Positions 1 to 5,998 of a DNA stretch of 10,540 nucleotides are shown here, in pieces. The notes beneath the pieces were generated by a model. The model worked only from the letters and a program-made list of their open reading frames with translations. It had not been told where the DNA came from and did no database searches. Position 1 is the first letter of the stretch, and each line of letters opens with the position of its first letter. The DNA is taken from NCBI GenBank assembly GCA_964620125.1, contig CAZUGQ010000042.1, positions 1 through 10,540 of the forward strand, written 5' to 3'. Made by a program: the position numbers and the translations under genes. The stretch comes from OLB6 sp964620125 (GTDB lineage: Bacteria; Bacteroidota; Ignavibacteria; Kapaibacteriales; Kapaibacteriaceae).

Positions 1-108
1 TAGCACTCCCGGTACCAACACCTGTTACCGGGACAGTAGCACTCCCGGTACCAACACCTGGTACCGGGACAATAGCACTCCCGGTACCAACACCTGGTAC
101 CGGGACAA
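1..108. repeat. Three tandem 36-bp hairpin-forming repeat units
   Basis: Units lie at 1-36, 37-72 and 73-108. The second and third are identical; the first differs at two positions. Each unit contains an inverted repeat: TCCCGGTACCA, a 5-nt loop ACACC, then TGGTACCGGGA (43-53 with 59-69 in unit 2), giving an 11-bp stem. Unit 1 has one mismatch in the stem. No unique spacers separate the units, so this is not CRISPR. The 36-bp period keeps a minus-strand frame open (repeating SRYQVLVPGVLL), but nothing supports it as a gene. The array may extend left of the window. It could be an intergenic repeat family, a multi-hairpin terminator or a protein-binding array; the sequence does not decide. Confidence 0.9.
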
Positions 109-112
109 TACT

Positions 113-174
113 CCCCCCACTACCTCCCCGCCCCCTACCCCCCCACCCCCCACGTCACATCCCTCCCCTTTCCC
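113..174 (-). other. C-tract-rich leader, G-quadruplex-prone on the minus strand
   Basis: Eight C-runs of 3 to 7 bases occur within about 60 bp (113-118, 126-129, 131-135, 138-144, 146-151, 161-163, 165-168, 172-174), separated by only one to nine bases. The minus strand therefore reads as closely spaced G-runs that meet the usual G-quadruplex pattern. The plus strand could form an i-motif. The stretch ends 13 bp before the helicase start codon and would make up much of its 5' region. No Shine-Dalgarno site or clear promoter is visible in it. Confidence 0.6.
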
Positions 175-187
175 GATACTTGCACCC

Positions 188-2518
188 ATGACACTCCGCC
201 TGATACCCAACGACCAACCTGCTCAGAAACGTTCGCTGCTCGACGGACTCAATCCACAACAGGAAATGGCCGTACGAGCAACATCAGGTCCTCTGCTCAT
301 CATCGCTGGCGCAGGCAGCGGCAAAACCCGCGTCCTCACTGTCCGCCTGGCTCACCTGCTCCAACAGGGTGCTCCTCCATCTAGTATCCTGGCCCTTACC
401 TTTACGAACAAGGCGGCCCAGGAAATGAAGGAACGCATCGGCCACCTGGTGGGCGAAACAATTGCTCGCGGCATCTGGGCGGGTACCTTCCACTCTCTCT
501 TCGCTCGCATCCTGCGCGCCCATGCCCTACGCCTCGGGTATACGGATGCCTTCACCATCTATGATGCCGACGATCAACTGGCAGCAATCAAAGGCGCAAT
601 GTCGGTGCTCGGCGTCTCTCAGCAAGCCCTAGCCCCAGGTGCCGTCCGCGCTCGTATCTCGGGCGCAAAAAACGCGATGATGAGCTGGCAAGAGTTGGAT
701 CGACAAGCGTCGACCGTTACCGATCGGCAGGTGGCGCAGATCTATCAGGAGTACGAAAAACGGCTGCGGAGCAGTAATGCCATGGACTTTGATGACCTGC
801 TGCTCAACATGATCCGCCTGCTTACCAATGAACCGGATGTACTGGCCCATTACCATGATCGATTCCAGCATATCATGGTGGATGAGTATCAAGACACGAA
901 TCGTGCACAGTATCGAGCCGTGAACTTACTCGCAAGCAAACACCGTAATCTCTGCGTTGTGGGCGACGATGCACAAAGCATCTATCGCTGGAGAGGTGCA
1001 GAAATCCGCAACATCCTGGACTTCGAACGGGATTACCCGGAAGCTACCGTGGTGCGACTCGAACAGAACTACCGAAGCACGAAAACAATCCTTGCTGCAG
1101 CCGATGCGGTTATTCGCAATAACAGCAGTCAGTTGAAAAAGACGCTGTGGACGGAGAATCCCGATGGCGAAAAAATCACGTTGCTCTCCTGCCGAGACGA
1201 TCGCGAAGAAGCAATGGCAATCACAGATGCCATCCGCACACGACTGCGCGACAAAGGCTACCAGCACCGGGATGTGGCCGTGCTCTATCGCACAAACGCT
1301 CAGTCGCAAGCCATCGAAGATGCCATGCGCCGCAGCAACATGCCATATCACATCGTAAGCGGCGTGAGCTTCTACAAACGCAAGGAGGTTAAGGATGCTG
1401 TTGCCTACCTGCGCCTCCTGGTAAACCCAAGCGATGCGGAAAGTTTGCTACGCATCATCAACGAACCGGCACGAGGTATCGGTACCACCAGCCTGCAACG
1501 CATTCAAGAGTATGCGGCCAAACAGACCATCACGCTGTTCGACGCCATGCGCCATGTGCAACACATCGAGGGTTTGCAGAAGCGCATCGAAGGGGCTGTG
1601 ACAGACTTTGTTCAACTCGTCGAAACCTTCCGCGACCAACTCAACCATCAGCCCCCTGCCAGCCTTGCCCAAGCCTTCATCGAGGCAACAGGGTTGCCCC
1701 ACATGTATCAGTCGCAGAACACCGCCGAGGCCCTCGACCGATGGAACAACATCGAACGCCTGCTCTCGCACATCGCAGAACAACAAGAGCTTGATGCTGA
1801 CCTTTCACTTGCGTCCTATTTGGAACAGATTGCTCTGGTAAGTGAACAGGACGATCCCGAGCTTGGTACCAATCGTGTGGCATTGATGACGATGCATGCC
1901 GCAAAGGGGCTTGAGTTTCCGCTTGTGGTGATCGCAGGAATGGAGCAAGGCCTGTTCCCACTTGCAAAGGCAGAAGCCGACCTCAACGAACAAGAAGAAG
2001 AGCGACGCCTTTTCTACGTGGGCCTCACTCGTGCACGCGAACAACTGGTGCTCTCGTACGCGGAGCGGCGATATCGTTTCGGTGAACTCAGCTTCTCTCG
2101 GCCTTCGATGTTCCTTGCCGAGATCGATCCCGAGTGTTTCGCTCCCGCTAGCAGAAGTCTGGCAGGGGGCTCTGGCATGCGCCCACAGTCAGCCCGCAAC
2201 CAACCATCCACACCGGGCCATACGCCTAGCGGGCGGCACACGTCTGCGTATTCACAGATGCCGGAGTCTCACAGCTACTCGCAAATCCCCCCCCCAGACG
2301 ATGTACCAGCAAGCATTCCCCGGCGCGGTGTGAGCAGCCGCCCCGGTGCTCCAGCCAATCAGTTCCGCACCGGTATGCGCGTAAAACATCCAATGTTTGG
2401 CATCGGCCAAATCGAAAGCGTGAGTGGTACCGGACAGAATGCAAAGGCAACGGTGCTCTTCTTTAATGGGCAACGCAAACAGCTCATGCTAGCCTATGCG
2501 AGACTGGAAATCGTGTAG
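188..2518 (+). CDS. pcrA: UvrD/PcrA-type superfamily 1 DNA helicase
   Basis: ATP-dependent 3'-5' DNA helicase of the UvrD/Rep/PcrA family (776 aa), acting in repair, replication restart and removal of proteins from DNA. All motifs are present in order: Q-motif LNPQQ (21-25), Walker A GAGSGKTR (41-48), motif Ia TFTNKAAQEM, Walker B VDEYQDT (231-237), motif III GDDAQSIYRWRG (259-270), motif IV QNYRST, motif V TMHAAKGLEF (568-577) and motif VI RRLFYVGLTRARE (606-618). A Ser/Pro/Gly-rich linker (about 655-727) leads to a C-terminal domain (729-776, GMRVKHPMFGIGQI) typical of PcrA, a Tudor-like fold known to contact RNA polymerase. Length is normal. The ATG at 188 lacks a Shine-Dalgarno site; the Q-motif lies close behind, so a much later start is unlikely. 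A 9-base C-run (2287-2295) lies in the linker. PcrA and UvrD cannot be firmly separated here. Confidence 0.96.
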   Translation: MTLRLIPNDQPAQKRSLLDGLNPQQEMAVRATSGPLLIIAGAGSGKTRVLTVRLAHLLQQGAPPSSILALTFTNKAAQEMKERIGHLVGETIARGIWAGTFHSLFARILRAHALRLGYTDAFTIYDADDQLAAIKGAMSVLGVSQQALAPGAVRARISGAKNAMMSWQELDRQASTVTDRQVAQIYQEYEKRLRSSNAMDFDDLLLNMIRLLTNEPDVLAHYHDRFQHIMVDEYQDTNRAQYRAVNLLASKHRNLCVVGDDAQSIYRWRGAEIRNILDFERDYPEATVVRLEQNYRSTKTILAAADAVIRNNSSQLKKTLWTENPDGEKITLLSCRDDREEAMAITDAIRTRLRDKGYQHRDVAVLYRTNAQSQAIEDAMRRSNMPYHIVSGVSFYKRKEVKDAVAYLRLLVNPSDAESLLRIINEPARGIGTTSLQRIQEYAAKQTITLFDAMRHVQHIEGLQKRIEGAVTDFVQLVETFRDQLNHQPPASLAQAFIEATGLPHMYQSQNTAEALDRWNNIERLLSHIAEQQELDADLSLASYLEQIALVSEQDDPELGTNRVALMTMHAAKGLEFPLVVIAGMEQGLFPLAKAEADLNEQEEERRLFYVGLTRAREQLVLSYAERRYRFGELSFSRPSMFLAEIDPECFAPASRSLAGGSGMRPQSARNQPSTPGHTPSGRHTSAYSQMPESHSYSQIPPPDDVPASIPRRGVSSRPGAPANQFRTGMRVKHPMFGIGQIESVSGTGQNAKATVLFFNGQRKQLMLAYARLEIV

Positions 2519-2711
2519 TTAACCCGTTACCACACTAATGGCAATGCCTGCAGCGCTATCACGGTTCGATGGAGCGGGTGTGGCAGAAACCGCAGGGCAT
2601 GTGACTGCATATCGAGCATTATGAACAGCAGGCGAATGAAACGGTATGCAGTGGTACATCCTGTAGGTTTCATCACCATCAACTGTGTAAGAGTGAGTAT
2701 CATTGCATGTC

Positions 2712-3824
2712 TTACGGACAATCTTCGTCGGCCAGCTCGATCGACACCAACGGGTGTAGTTCCCAACCCGTGACGCGATTTGTTTTTGTTGGGCCCACCT
2801 TGTACGGAGCGCCGTTGTTCGTGGCTTCGTCTTCATGTTCAAAGTCATAGAACAGGTATCCCTTCACCCGAACCCACCGTCCTTGATACAATTCCTTAAG
2901 CGTGGTGGTCGAATAGTCGTTGTTCAGTGTCGTTTGCAGTGCCTTGATGCGCGGAGATACTTCGGCAAGCATGTAGCTTGACGTATCGGACGCATCATCA
3001 CATTTCAGGGTAAGGTATATCCGAGTGTCAGCATACGCATCTGTGCTCTTGTTATAAGAAATCGAGCTCTTCGAGCAATTGCATCCTTCGCCCTTTGTGT
3101 TCAGGAATATTTTCACAGCATAGGCTGTGAATTCCACTGCCATCCCCTCGTACCATCCGTGAGGCATATCATGTTCGGCACCAAAAACCGTATGCCACTC
3201 CAGCGGTTGGGTGTTTCGTGGCGTACGGTATCGAGCTTTCTTAGCGTAGGCTTTTTGTCGGATCACGTCGGTGGTACTTCCTGTTGGTGCACACTCAACC
3301 TCTGTAGTCCCAACTCTCATTGTAAGAGTGCTCAGGTCTGGTTCGCCTGGCACCATGCCAGTGGTATCACTCACCATGTGCACAAGTTCTGTCACTGATC
3401 GTGCATCCAAACCACGTTTCAGGCTATCGATGTTCTCCATGCTTCGCCTGTATCCCTGTGGTTGTGCCACTTCCGAAGTACTCACTGCATGCGTTTGATG
3501 TGTTTTGGCGTCCTGTAATGTGGATGTCGGCTGTGTTGTCCCTCGTGCCGCAGCCCCTTTTCCAGAGGGATTAACCGCATCACCTTGCGATTGTGTTTGT
3601 GTAATACAGGTCCCGCACGTACCACCATTGGAGCAGTGAGCGCAGCGCGAGCAGTTTTTGCAGGCGGGGCACGGCACTGCTCCCGTACATCGTGCCGGAG
3701 CAGCACCCGCAAGCGACTGCTGTTGTGATAATGCGGTTGTTGGCATTATCCAGAAGTACGTGCAGATCATAACAACGCTTGTTATGCGAGCCACGATTGT
3801 TATCACCTTCATCTCCGGTTCCAT
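2712..3824 (-). CDS. Exported Cys-rich protein with conserved C-terminal globular domain, function unknown
   Basis: A 370-aa protein without a recognised function. Residues 5-33 form a Sec-type signal peptide (basic start, hydrophobic core, likely cleavage after ALS before QQQ), so the protein is probably periplasmic or secreted. A dense cysteine cluster follows (C46, C52, C55, C58, C61, C64, C70, C73; core CPACKNCSRCAHC), then a low-complexity Ser/Thr/Gln-rich linker. The C-terminal part (about 205-362) contains AEHDMPHGWYEG, GCNC, RWVRVKGYLFYDFEHE and TGWELHP. From memory, the last two blocks resemble an OB-like domain in uncharacterised Bacteroidota proteins ending in WEIHPVT; this is unverified. 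It is the third gene of a leftward cluster, 33 bp after the lipoprotein gene. The start could be Met1 (3824) or Met5 (3812); neither has a good ribosome site. It converges on the helicase gene. Confidence 0.75.
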   Translation of the reverse strand: MEPEMKVITIVARITSVVMICTYFWIMPTTALSQQQSLAGAAPARCTGAVPCPACKNCSRCAHCSNGGTCGTCITQTQSQGDAVNPSGKGAAARGTTQPTSTLQDAKTHQTHAVSTSEVAQPQGYRRSMENIDSLKRGLDARSVTELVHMVSDTTGMVPGEPDLSTLTMRVGTTEVECAPTGSTTDVIRQKAYAKKARYRTPRNTQPLEWHTVFGAEHDMPHGWYEGMAVEFTAYAVKIFLNTKGEGCNCSKSSISYNKSTDAYADTRIYLTLKCDDASDTSSYMLAEVSPRIKALQTTLNNDYSTTTLKELYQGRWVRVKGYLFYDFEHEDEATNNGAPYKVGPTKTNRVTGWELHPLVSIELADEDCP

Positions 3825-3857
3825 AAGTTGCAGATGGAGTACTACCTCACCGTCAAG

Positions 3858-4382
3858 TTAATGAAGCGGCTTGGTGGTAATAACGGCTTTGGTGCCGCAG
3901 ATTGACTCCAATCCTCGCCGAACGCCCCAATACCATTCCCAGTCTTCATGTGACGAGTCGTCATAATACACTTCCGATGTTGCCAACGTAGCTCCATATG
4001 CATTCTGTGTTCTATTCACTGTCTTTGCCGTTGCAATGATGTACAGGGATGCTGAGCTAGTCGGTTTTGAAAGTGTCGCGCTAGACGTGTTCTTTCCACC
4101 AATTGTGGGTGCAACAGTCACCTGCCAAACTCGCTTTGATATCAGACCTGTCCACGCGTCACTACTTTCAGCAGATTCTGCTTGCACCAAGCCAATGAGT
4201 GTGTCGGCCATTGTTACCGTAAGACCATGCTGAACTAGAAGTGCAGTGGCGGATCGAATCACATCAGACTTAGACCGTTCAAAGCAACCAATTGTATGCT
4301 GCTTTAGCTTCGTTGTTGAGCAGGAAATCATTGTGAAAAGGCTTGCAATCGTTACCGTGCACACGAGAGTAAACTGTTTCAT
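3858..4382 (-). CDS. Small predicted lipoprotein, function unknown
   Basis: A 174-aa protein beginning with a lipoprotein signal peptide: a short basic start, a hydrophobic stretch (4-19) and a lipobox-like MISC ending at Cys21, the predicted lipidated residue. The mature protein would be anchored to a membrane facing the periplasm or cell exterior. After a short spacer, residues 38-70 (SDVIRSATALLVQHGLTV, then TLIGLVQAE) look like a helix followed by two strands, as in several small envelope lipoproteins that convert a variable residue into a surface strand. Later residues are Ser/Thr-rich with a Trp/Tyr cluster (EDWEWYWG). I do not recognise a named family. It is the middle gene of the leftward cluster, with exactly 33 bp to each neighbour. 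AGG in ATAGGT about 10 nt before the ATG may serve as a weak ribosome site. Confidence 0.72.
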   Translation of the reverse strand: MKQFTLVCTVTIASLFTMISCSTTKLKQHTIGCFERSKSDVIRSATALLVQHGLTVTMADTLIGLVQAESAESSDAWTGLISKRVWQVTVAPTIGGKNTSSATLSKPTSSASLYIIATAKTVNRTQNAYGATLATSEVYYDDSSHEDWEWYWGVRRGLESICGTKAVITTKPLH

Positions 4383-4415
4383 GGTGTAATACCTATGATT
4401 GTGTAAAAAGGGGTG

Positions 4416-4823
4416 TTAATGTGCCAGATAGATGGCAACTTTTATGGTATGCCAAGGGGCTTGGGTTTCAGTTCGGTTGTACTTAACTACACGGCAGCGT
4501 ACGGTGTGGCCGGAGTCTACAAGCCGTGAGGGGATATGTACAATCCAATGTGGCAAATACCCAAGCTTGGAGCCCTGTGGCGTATACAAGGCGATAGCCC
4601 ATCTATCGAATGGATTATGTGGTTCACGCACCGACCGGAGTAACGTGCCGGGATTCAGAGAAATCGGATTGCCACCATTCCACCACTCAAGGTGTTGGAT
4701 GCCTGCCACGTACACCTCGTAAAGCAAGGTTTCTTGCGCAGCAGGTTTTGGTGTTGTTTTTACGGGAACCGTTAAAATGGATCCAAGGCCCATAAGGGCA
4801 TGTAGAAAGTGTTTCCTTTTCAT
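4416..4823 (-). CDS. Exported single-domain HIRAN protein
   Basis: 135 aa from the ATG at 4823; a GTG six bases further upstream (4829) is possible but less likely. The N-terminus (MKRKHFLHALMGLGSILTVP) is signal-like and resembles a degenerate Tat motif (KRKHFL in place of RRxFL); Sec export is equally possible. Residues 36-120 match a HIRAN domain: YEVYVAGIQHLEWW, LREPHNPFDRWAI in the form LLRSVREPHNPFDRWAI (61-77), then GSKLGYLP (84-91) and a following helix. HIRAN domains are known from HLTF/Rad5 remodellers, where they bind 3' ends of single-stranded DNA. Stand-alone bacterial versions are poorly understood, and an exported one is odd. It is the first gene of the leftward cluster, divergent from the WYL regulator. 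No Shine-Dalgarno site is visible. The HIRAN call is strong; the role is unknown. Confidence 0.85.
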   Translation of the reverse strand: MKRKHFLHALMGLGSILTVPVKTTPKPAAQETLLYEVYVAGIQHLEWWNGGNPISLNPGTLLRSVREPHNPFDRWAIALYTPQGSKLGYLPHWIVHIPSRLVDSGHTVRCRVVKYNRTETQAPWHTIKVAIYLAH

Positions 4824-4831
4824 GCACACGA

Positions 4832-4859
4832 ACGTATGTTGTATCGCGACGTATGTTGT
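4832..4859. promoter_or_regulatory. Two 11-bp direct repeats between divergent genes, candidate operator
   Basis: ACGTATGTTGT occurs at 4832-4842 and again at 4849-4859, a 17-bp period, with TCGCGA at 4844-4849 ahead of the second copy. The pair lies in the 59-bp gap between the HIRAN gene start (4823) and the preferred WYL start (4883), where both divergent promoters must be. The repeat itself is seen directly; binding by the WYL regulator is inference. No clear -35/-10 pair could be assigned on either strand. Confidence 0.5.
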
Positions 4860-4882
4860 CGCGCACGATCATAGTTTGCGGT

Positions 4883-5860
4883 ATGTCTGAATCACATCAA
4901 GTACAACGAATCGTTGAGCTGCTATCGGCACTGGGAAGTGGTCATCACCTCACTACGTCAGAGCTGGCTTTACGCGTTGAGTCTCGGGTAGAAGGCAAGG
5001 CAGTGTCGAGGCGTCAGATTCAGCGTGATCTTAGGGCCATTGAAGCGGCAGGTATCCCGTTACATGTTGAGCAGGACGGTAAAGAGTACCGGTGGTGGAT
5101 TCCAGCAGCCTACCGAGCGTTGGTTCCGGTAAGTATTGGTCGGAACGAGGTATTGGCTGTGCATTTGCTTAAGGGGATGCTGCGCCAGTTTCGAGGTACT
5201 GCAATCGAGAAGCACGTTGATGCTCTTGCGAGCAAGCTTGAATCTATTGCTCCTGGGAGTGTTCTGGTTGACGCTGACCTTGTTAACGAAGTCACACCTG
5301 GAATCTTGGCAACACCAATACCCGATGATGTGTTACAGGCGGTAATTAGTGGTATTCGCGACGTAGCATGGGATCGTGTTACATATCGAGCCTTGCATGA
5401 TGGTAACACTCGAACGTTCGTAGTTGCACTGTGTAGGCTCATTGCACATGCAGGCAGATTGTACGTAGCAGCATGGCACCCGAAATACGGGCATTACATA
5501 ACCATGGCGGTAGACAGGGTGTTAGCCGTCGAGCGCGCAACAGATGTAGGATTGCCAATGCATGTCTTTGACGAGGCACTATACCGGCGCACCCGTTTCG
5601 GTGTGTATTCTGGCAAGGTAGTGCCGATAACGCTTCAGATCTCTCCTAAAGCGGCTGAATACTTTACATCTCGTGTATGGCATCCCACACAGCAGTTCCA
5701 ACATCGGCGTGGAGGCAGCGTGGAACTTCGGTTAGATGCACCAATTAACCCCGAGCTTATTGCATGGATCGTTTCATGGGCAGATGTACTCAAGCCACTA
5801 CGACCCAAGCGCCTTGTGGAGGCATGCTTGGAAAAGGTGGAGGTGATGCGTGGTTGGTAA
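4883..5860 (+). CDS. WYL-domain transcriptional regulator
   Basis: A 325-aa cytoplasmic DNA-binding regulator with the usual three-part build of the family: N-terminal winged helix-turn-helix (about 1-72; HQVQRIVELLSAL, SRRQIQRDLRAIEAAG), central WYL domain (about 150-215; VTYRALHDG, then AGRLYVAAWHPKYG and DRVLAVE) and C-terminal WCX part (about 245-322). WYL domains sense ligands, possibly nucleotides or nucleic acid, and are repeatedly found beside CRISPR-Cas and other defence genes. The WYL triplet itself appears as LYV. The frame is open from an ATG at 4853, but homologues typically begin shortly before HQVQRI, so Met at 4883 is chosen; the upstream version would also put the start codon inside the 11-bp repeat. 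Its stop codon abuts the tracrRNA terminator, and cas9 starts 138 bp later on the same strand. It is a likely regulator of this locus or of the divergent exported genes. Confidence 0.9.
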   Translation: MSESHQVQRIVELLSALGSGHHLTTSELALRVESRVEGKAVSRRQIQRDLRAIEAAGIPLHVEQDGKEYRWWIPAAYRALVPVSIGRNEVLAVHLLKGMLRQFRGTAIEKHVDALASKLESIAPGSVLVDADLVNEVTPGILATPIPDDVLQAVISGIRDVAWDRVTYRALHDGNTRTFVVALCRLIAHAGRLYVAAWHPKYGHYITMAVDRVLAVERATDVGLPMHVFDEALYRRTRFGVYSGKVVPITLQISPKAAEYFTSRVWHPTQQFQHRRGGSVELRLDAPINPELIAWIVSWADVLKPLRPKRLVEACLEKVEVMRGW

Positions 5861-5884
5861 AAAAAAACCCTACCGAGGTAGGGT
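5861..5884 (-). terminator. Intrinsic terminator of the tracrRNA
   Basis: Read leftward, ACCCTAC, a CTCG tetraloop and GTAGGGT (5884 to 5867) form a 7-bp stem followed by an unbroken T-run that continues into the complement of the WYL stop codon. On the plus strand the hairpin is preceded by A's and followed by AAGGCAATTT, so it would not terminate rightward transcription. It therefore belongs to a minus-strand RNA and fixes the direction of the tracrRNA. Confidence 0.88.
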
Positions 5885-5916
5885 AAGGCAATTTGCCTGC
5901 GGACACTCTTGTCCTT

Positions 5917-5951
5917 ATTGTGAGTCAGGACTAGAGCAGATCTTTGAAAGC
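5917..5951 (-). repeat. CRISPR anti-repeat within the tracrRNA
   Basis: On the plus strand this 35-bp segment resembles the repeat in its crRNA orientation: TTGTGA, then GACTAG, then GCAGATCTTTGAAAGC, the last 16 bases being identical to the repeat. Differences from the repeat are the first base (A for G), G for T at repeat position 8, A for G at 11, CT replaced by G at 13-14, and A for G at 20. Three of these keep G-U pairing in the RNA duplex. The pattern is that of a diverged repeat copy retained for pairing. Confidence 0.95.
5918..5946 (+). promoter_or_regulatory. Candidate cas9 promoter inside the anti-repeat
   Basis: TTG at 5918-5920, 18 bp, then GATCTTTG at 5939-5946 resembles the Bacteroidota pattern TTG / TAnnTTTG (T to G at the first position of the -7 element; spacing 18 instead of about 19-21). 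It would start cas9 mRNA near 5950, about 45 nt before the ATG. An alternative sigma70-like pair is TTGCCT (5893-5898) with TATTGT (5916-5921), 17 bp apart. Both are weak matches and neither is proven. Confidence 0.3.
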
Positions 5952-5959
5952 TTCACGAA

Positions 5960-5987
5960 CTTACATTCGCCGGAACATTAAAGTCAA
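5960..5987 (-). promoter_or_regulatory. Candidate tracrRNA promoter
   Basis: On the minus strand TTGACT (5987-5982, five of six to the -35 consensus) is followed after 16 bp by TGTAAG (5965-5960, four of six to TATAAT). A start about 7 nt downstream falls at 5953-5952, directly at the first base of the anti-repeat, which is where a tracrRNA should begin. The -35 box overlaps the cas9 ribosome binding site on the other strand. Confidence 0.55.
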
Positions 5988-5990
5988 GGA
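5986..5990 (+). promoter_or_regulatory. Ribosome binding site of cas9
   Basis: AAGGA lies 8 bases before the ATG at 5999, the best Shine-Dalgarno match in the window. It supports this start, which also places the RuvC-I motif LGLDIGSNSVGWA at the expected residues 5-17. Confidence 0.7.
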
Positions 5991-5998
5991 TTAACTGC

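Larger units (their letters stand above)
5861..5952 (-). ncRNA. tracrRNA for the type II-C system
   Basis: Trans-activating CRISPR RNA of about 92 nt, read leftward. Its 5' part (5951 to 5917) is an anti-repeat complementary to the CRISPR repeat: 30 of 36 positions match, three more form G-U wobbles, with one U-C mismatch and a small central bulge. The 3' tail folds into hairpin 1 (GGACA-AGAG-TGTCC, 5914-5901), a short hairpin AGGCA-AAT-TGCCT (5898-5886) and the terminator hairpin. Known role: it pairs with pre-crRNA and is bound by Cas9; RNase III usually cuts the duplex. The 5' end is estimated from the promoter spacing; the 3' end lies within the T-run. It sits between the WYL gene and cas9 on the opposite strand, so it would be antisense to any readthrough transcript from WYL into cas9. 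Confidence 0.92.

Noticed and set aside
1..108. Tandem 36-bp units considered as a CRISPR array
   Set aside because: The units abut without spacers and differ entirely from the repeat at 10465-10500.
25..210. Minus-strand open frame with a repeating 12-residue unit over the hairpin repeats
   Set aside because: The frame stays open only because the repeat period is 36 bp. The rest is Gly/Val from G-runs, and there is no ribosome site or recognisable protein.
2519..2711. Possible small minus-strand gene or gene remnant after the Cys-rich protein gene (open frames ending at 2519 and 2527)
   Set aside because: One frame has protein-like codon use (YRMYHCIPFHSPAVHNARYA), but no suitable start codon or ribosome site follows the upstream stop. 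An ATG at 2659 would give only 46 residues with no recognised family. It could be a decayed fragment; the evidence is too thin.
4853..4882. WYL regulator starting at ATG 4853
   Set aside because: The ten extra residues are not expected in the family, and the start would sit inside the candidate operator. It cannot be excluded.
5917..5951. Reading the anti-repeat as an isolated CRISPR repeat or as a plus-strand tracrRNA
   Set aside because: There is no neighbouring repeat. The terminator and hairpins are arranged for a minus-strand RNA, and a plus-strand version would run into cas9 with no terminator.
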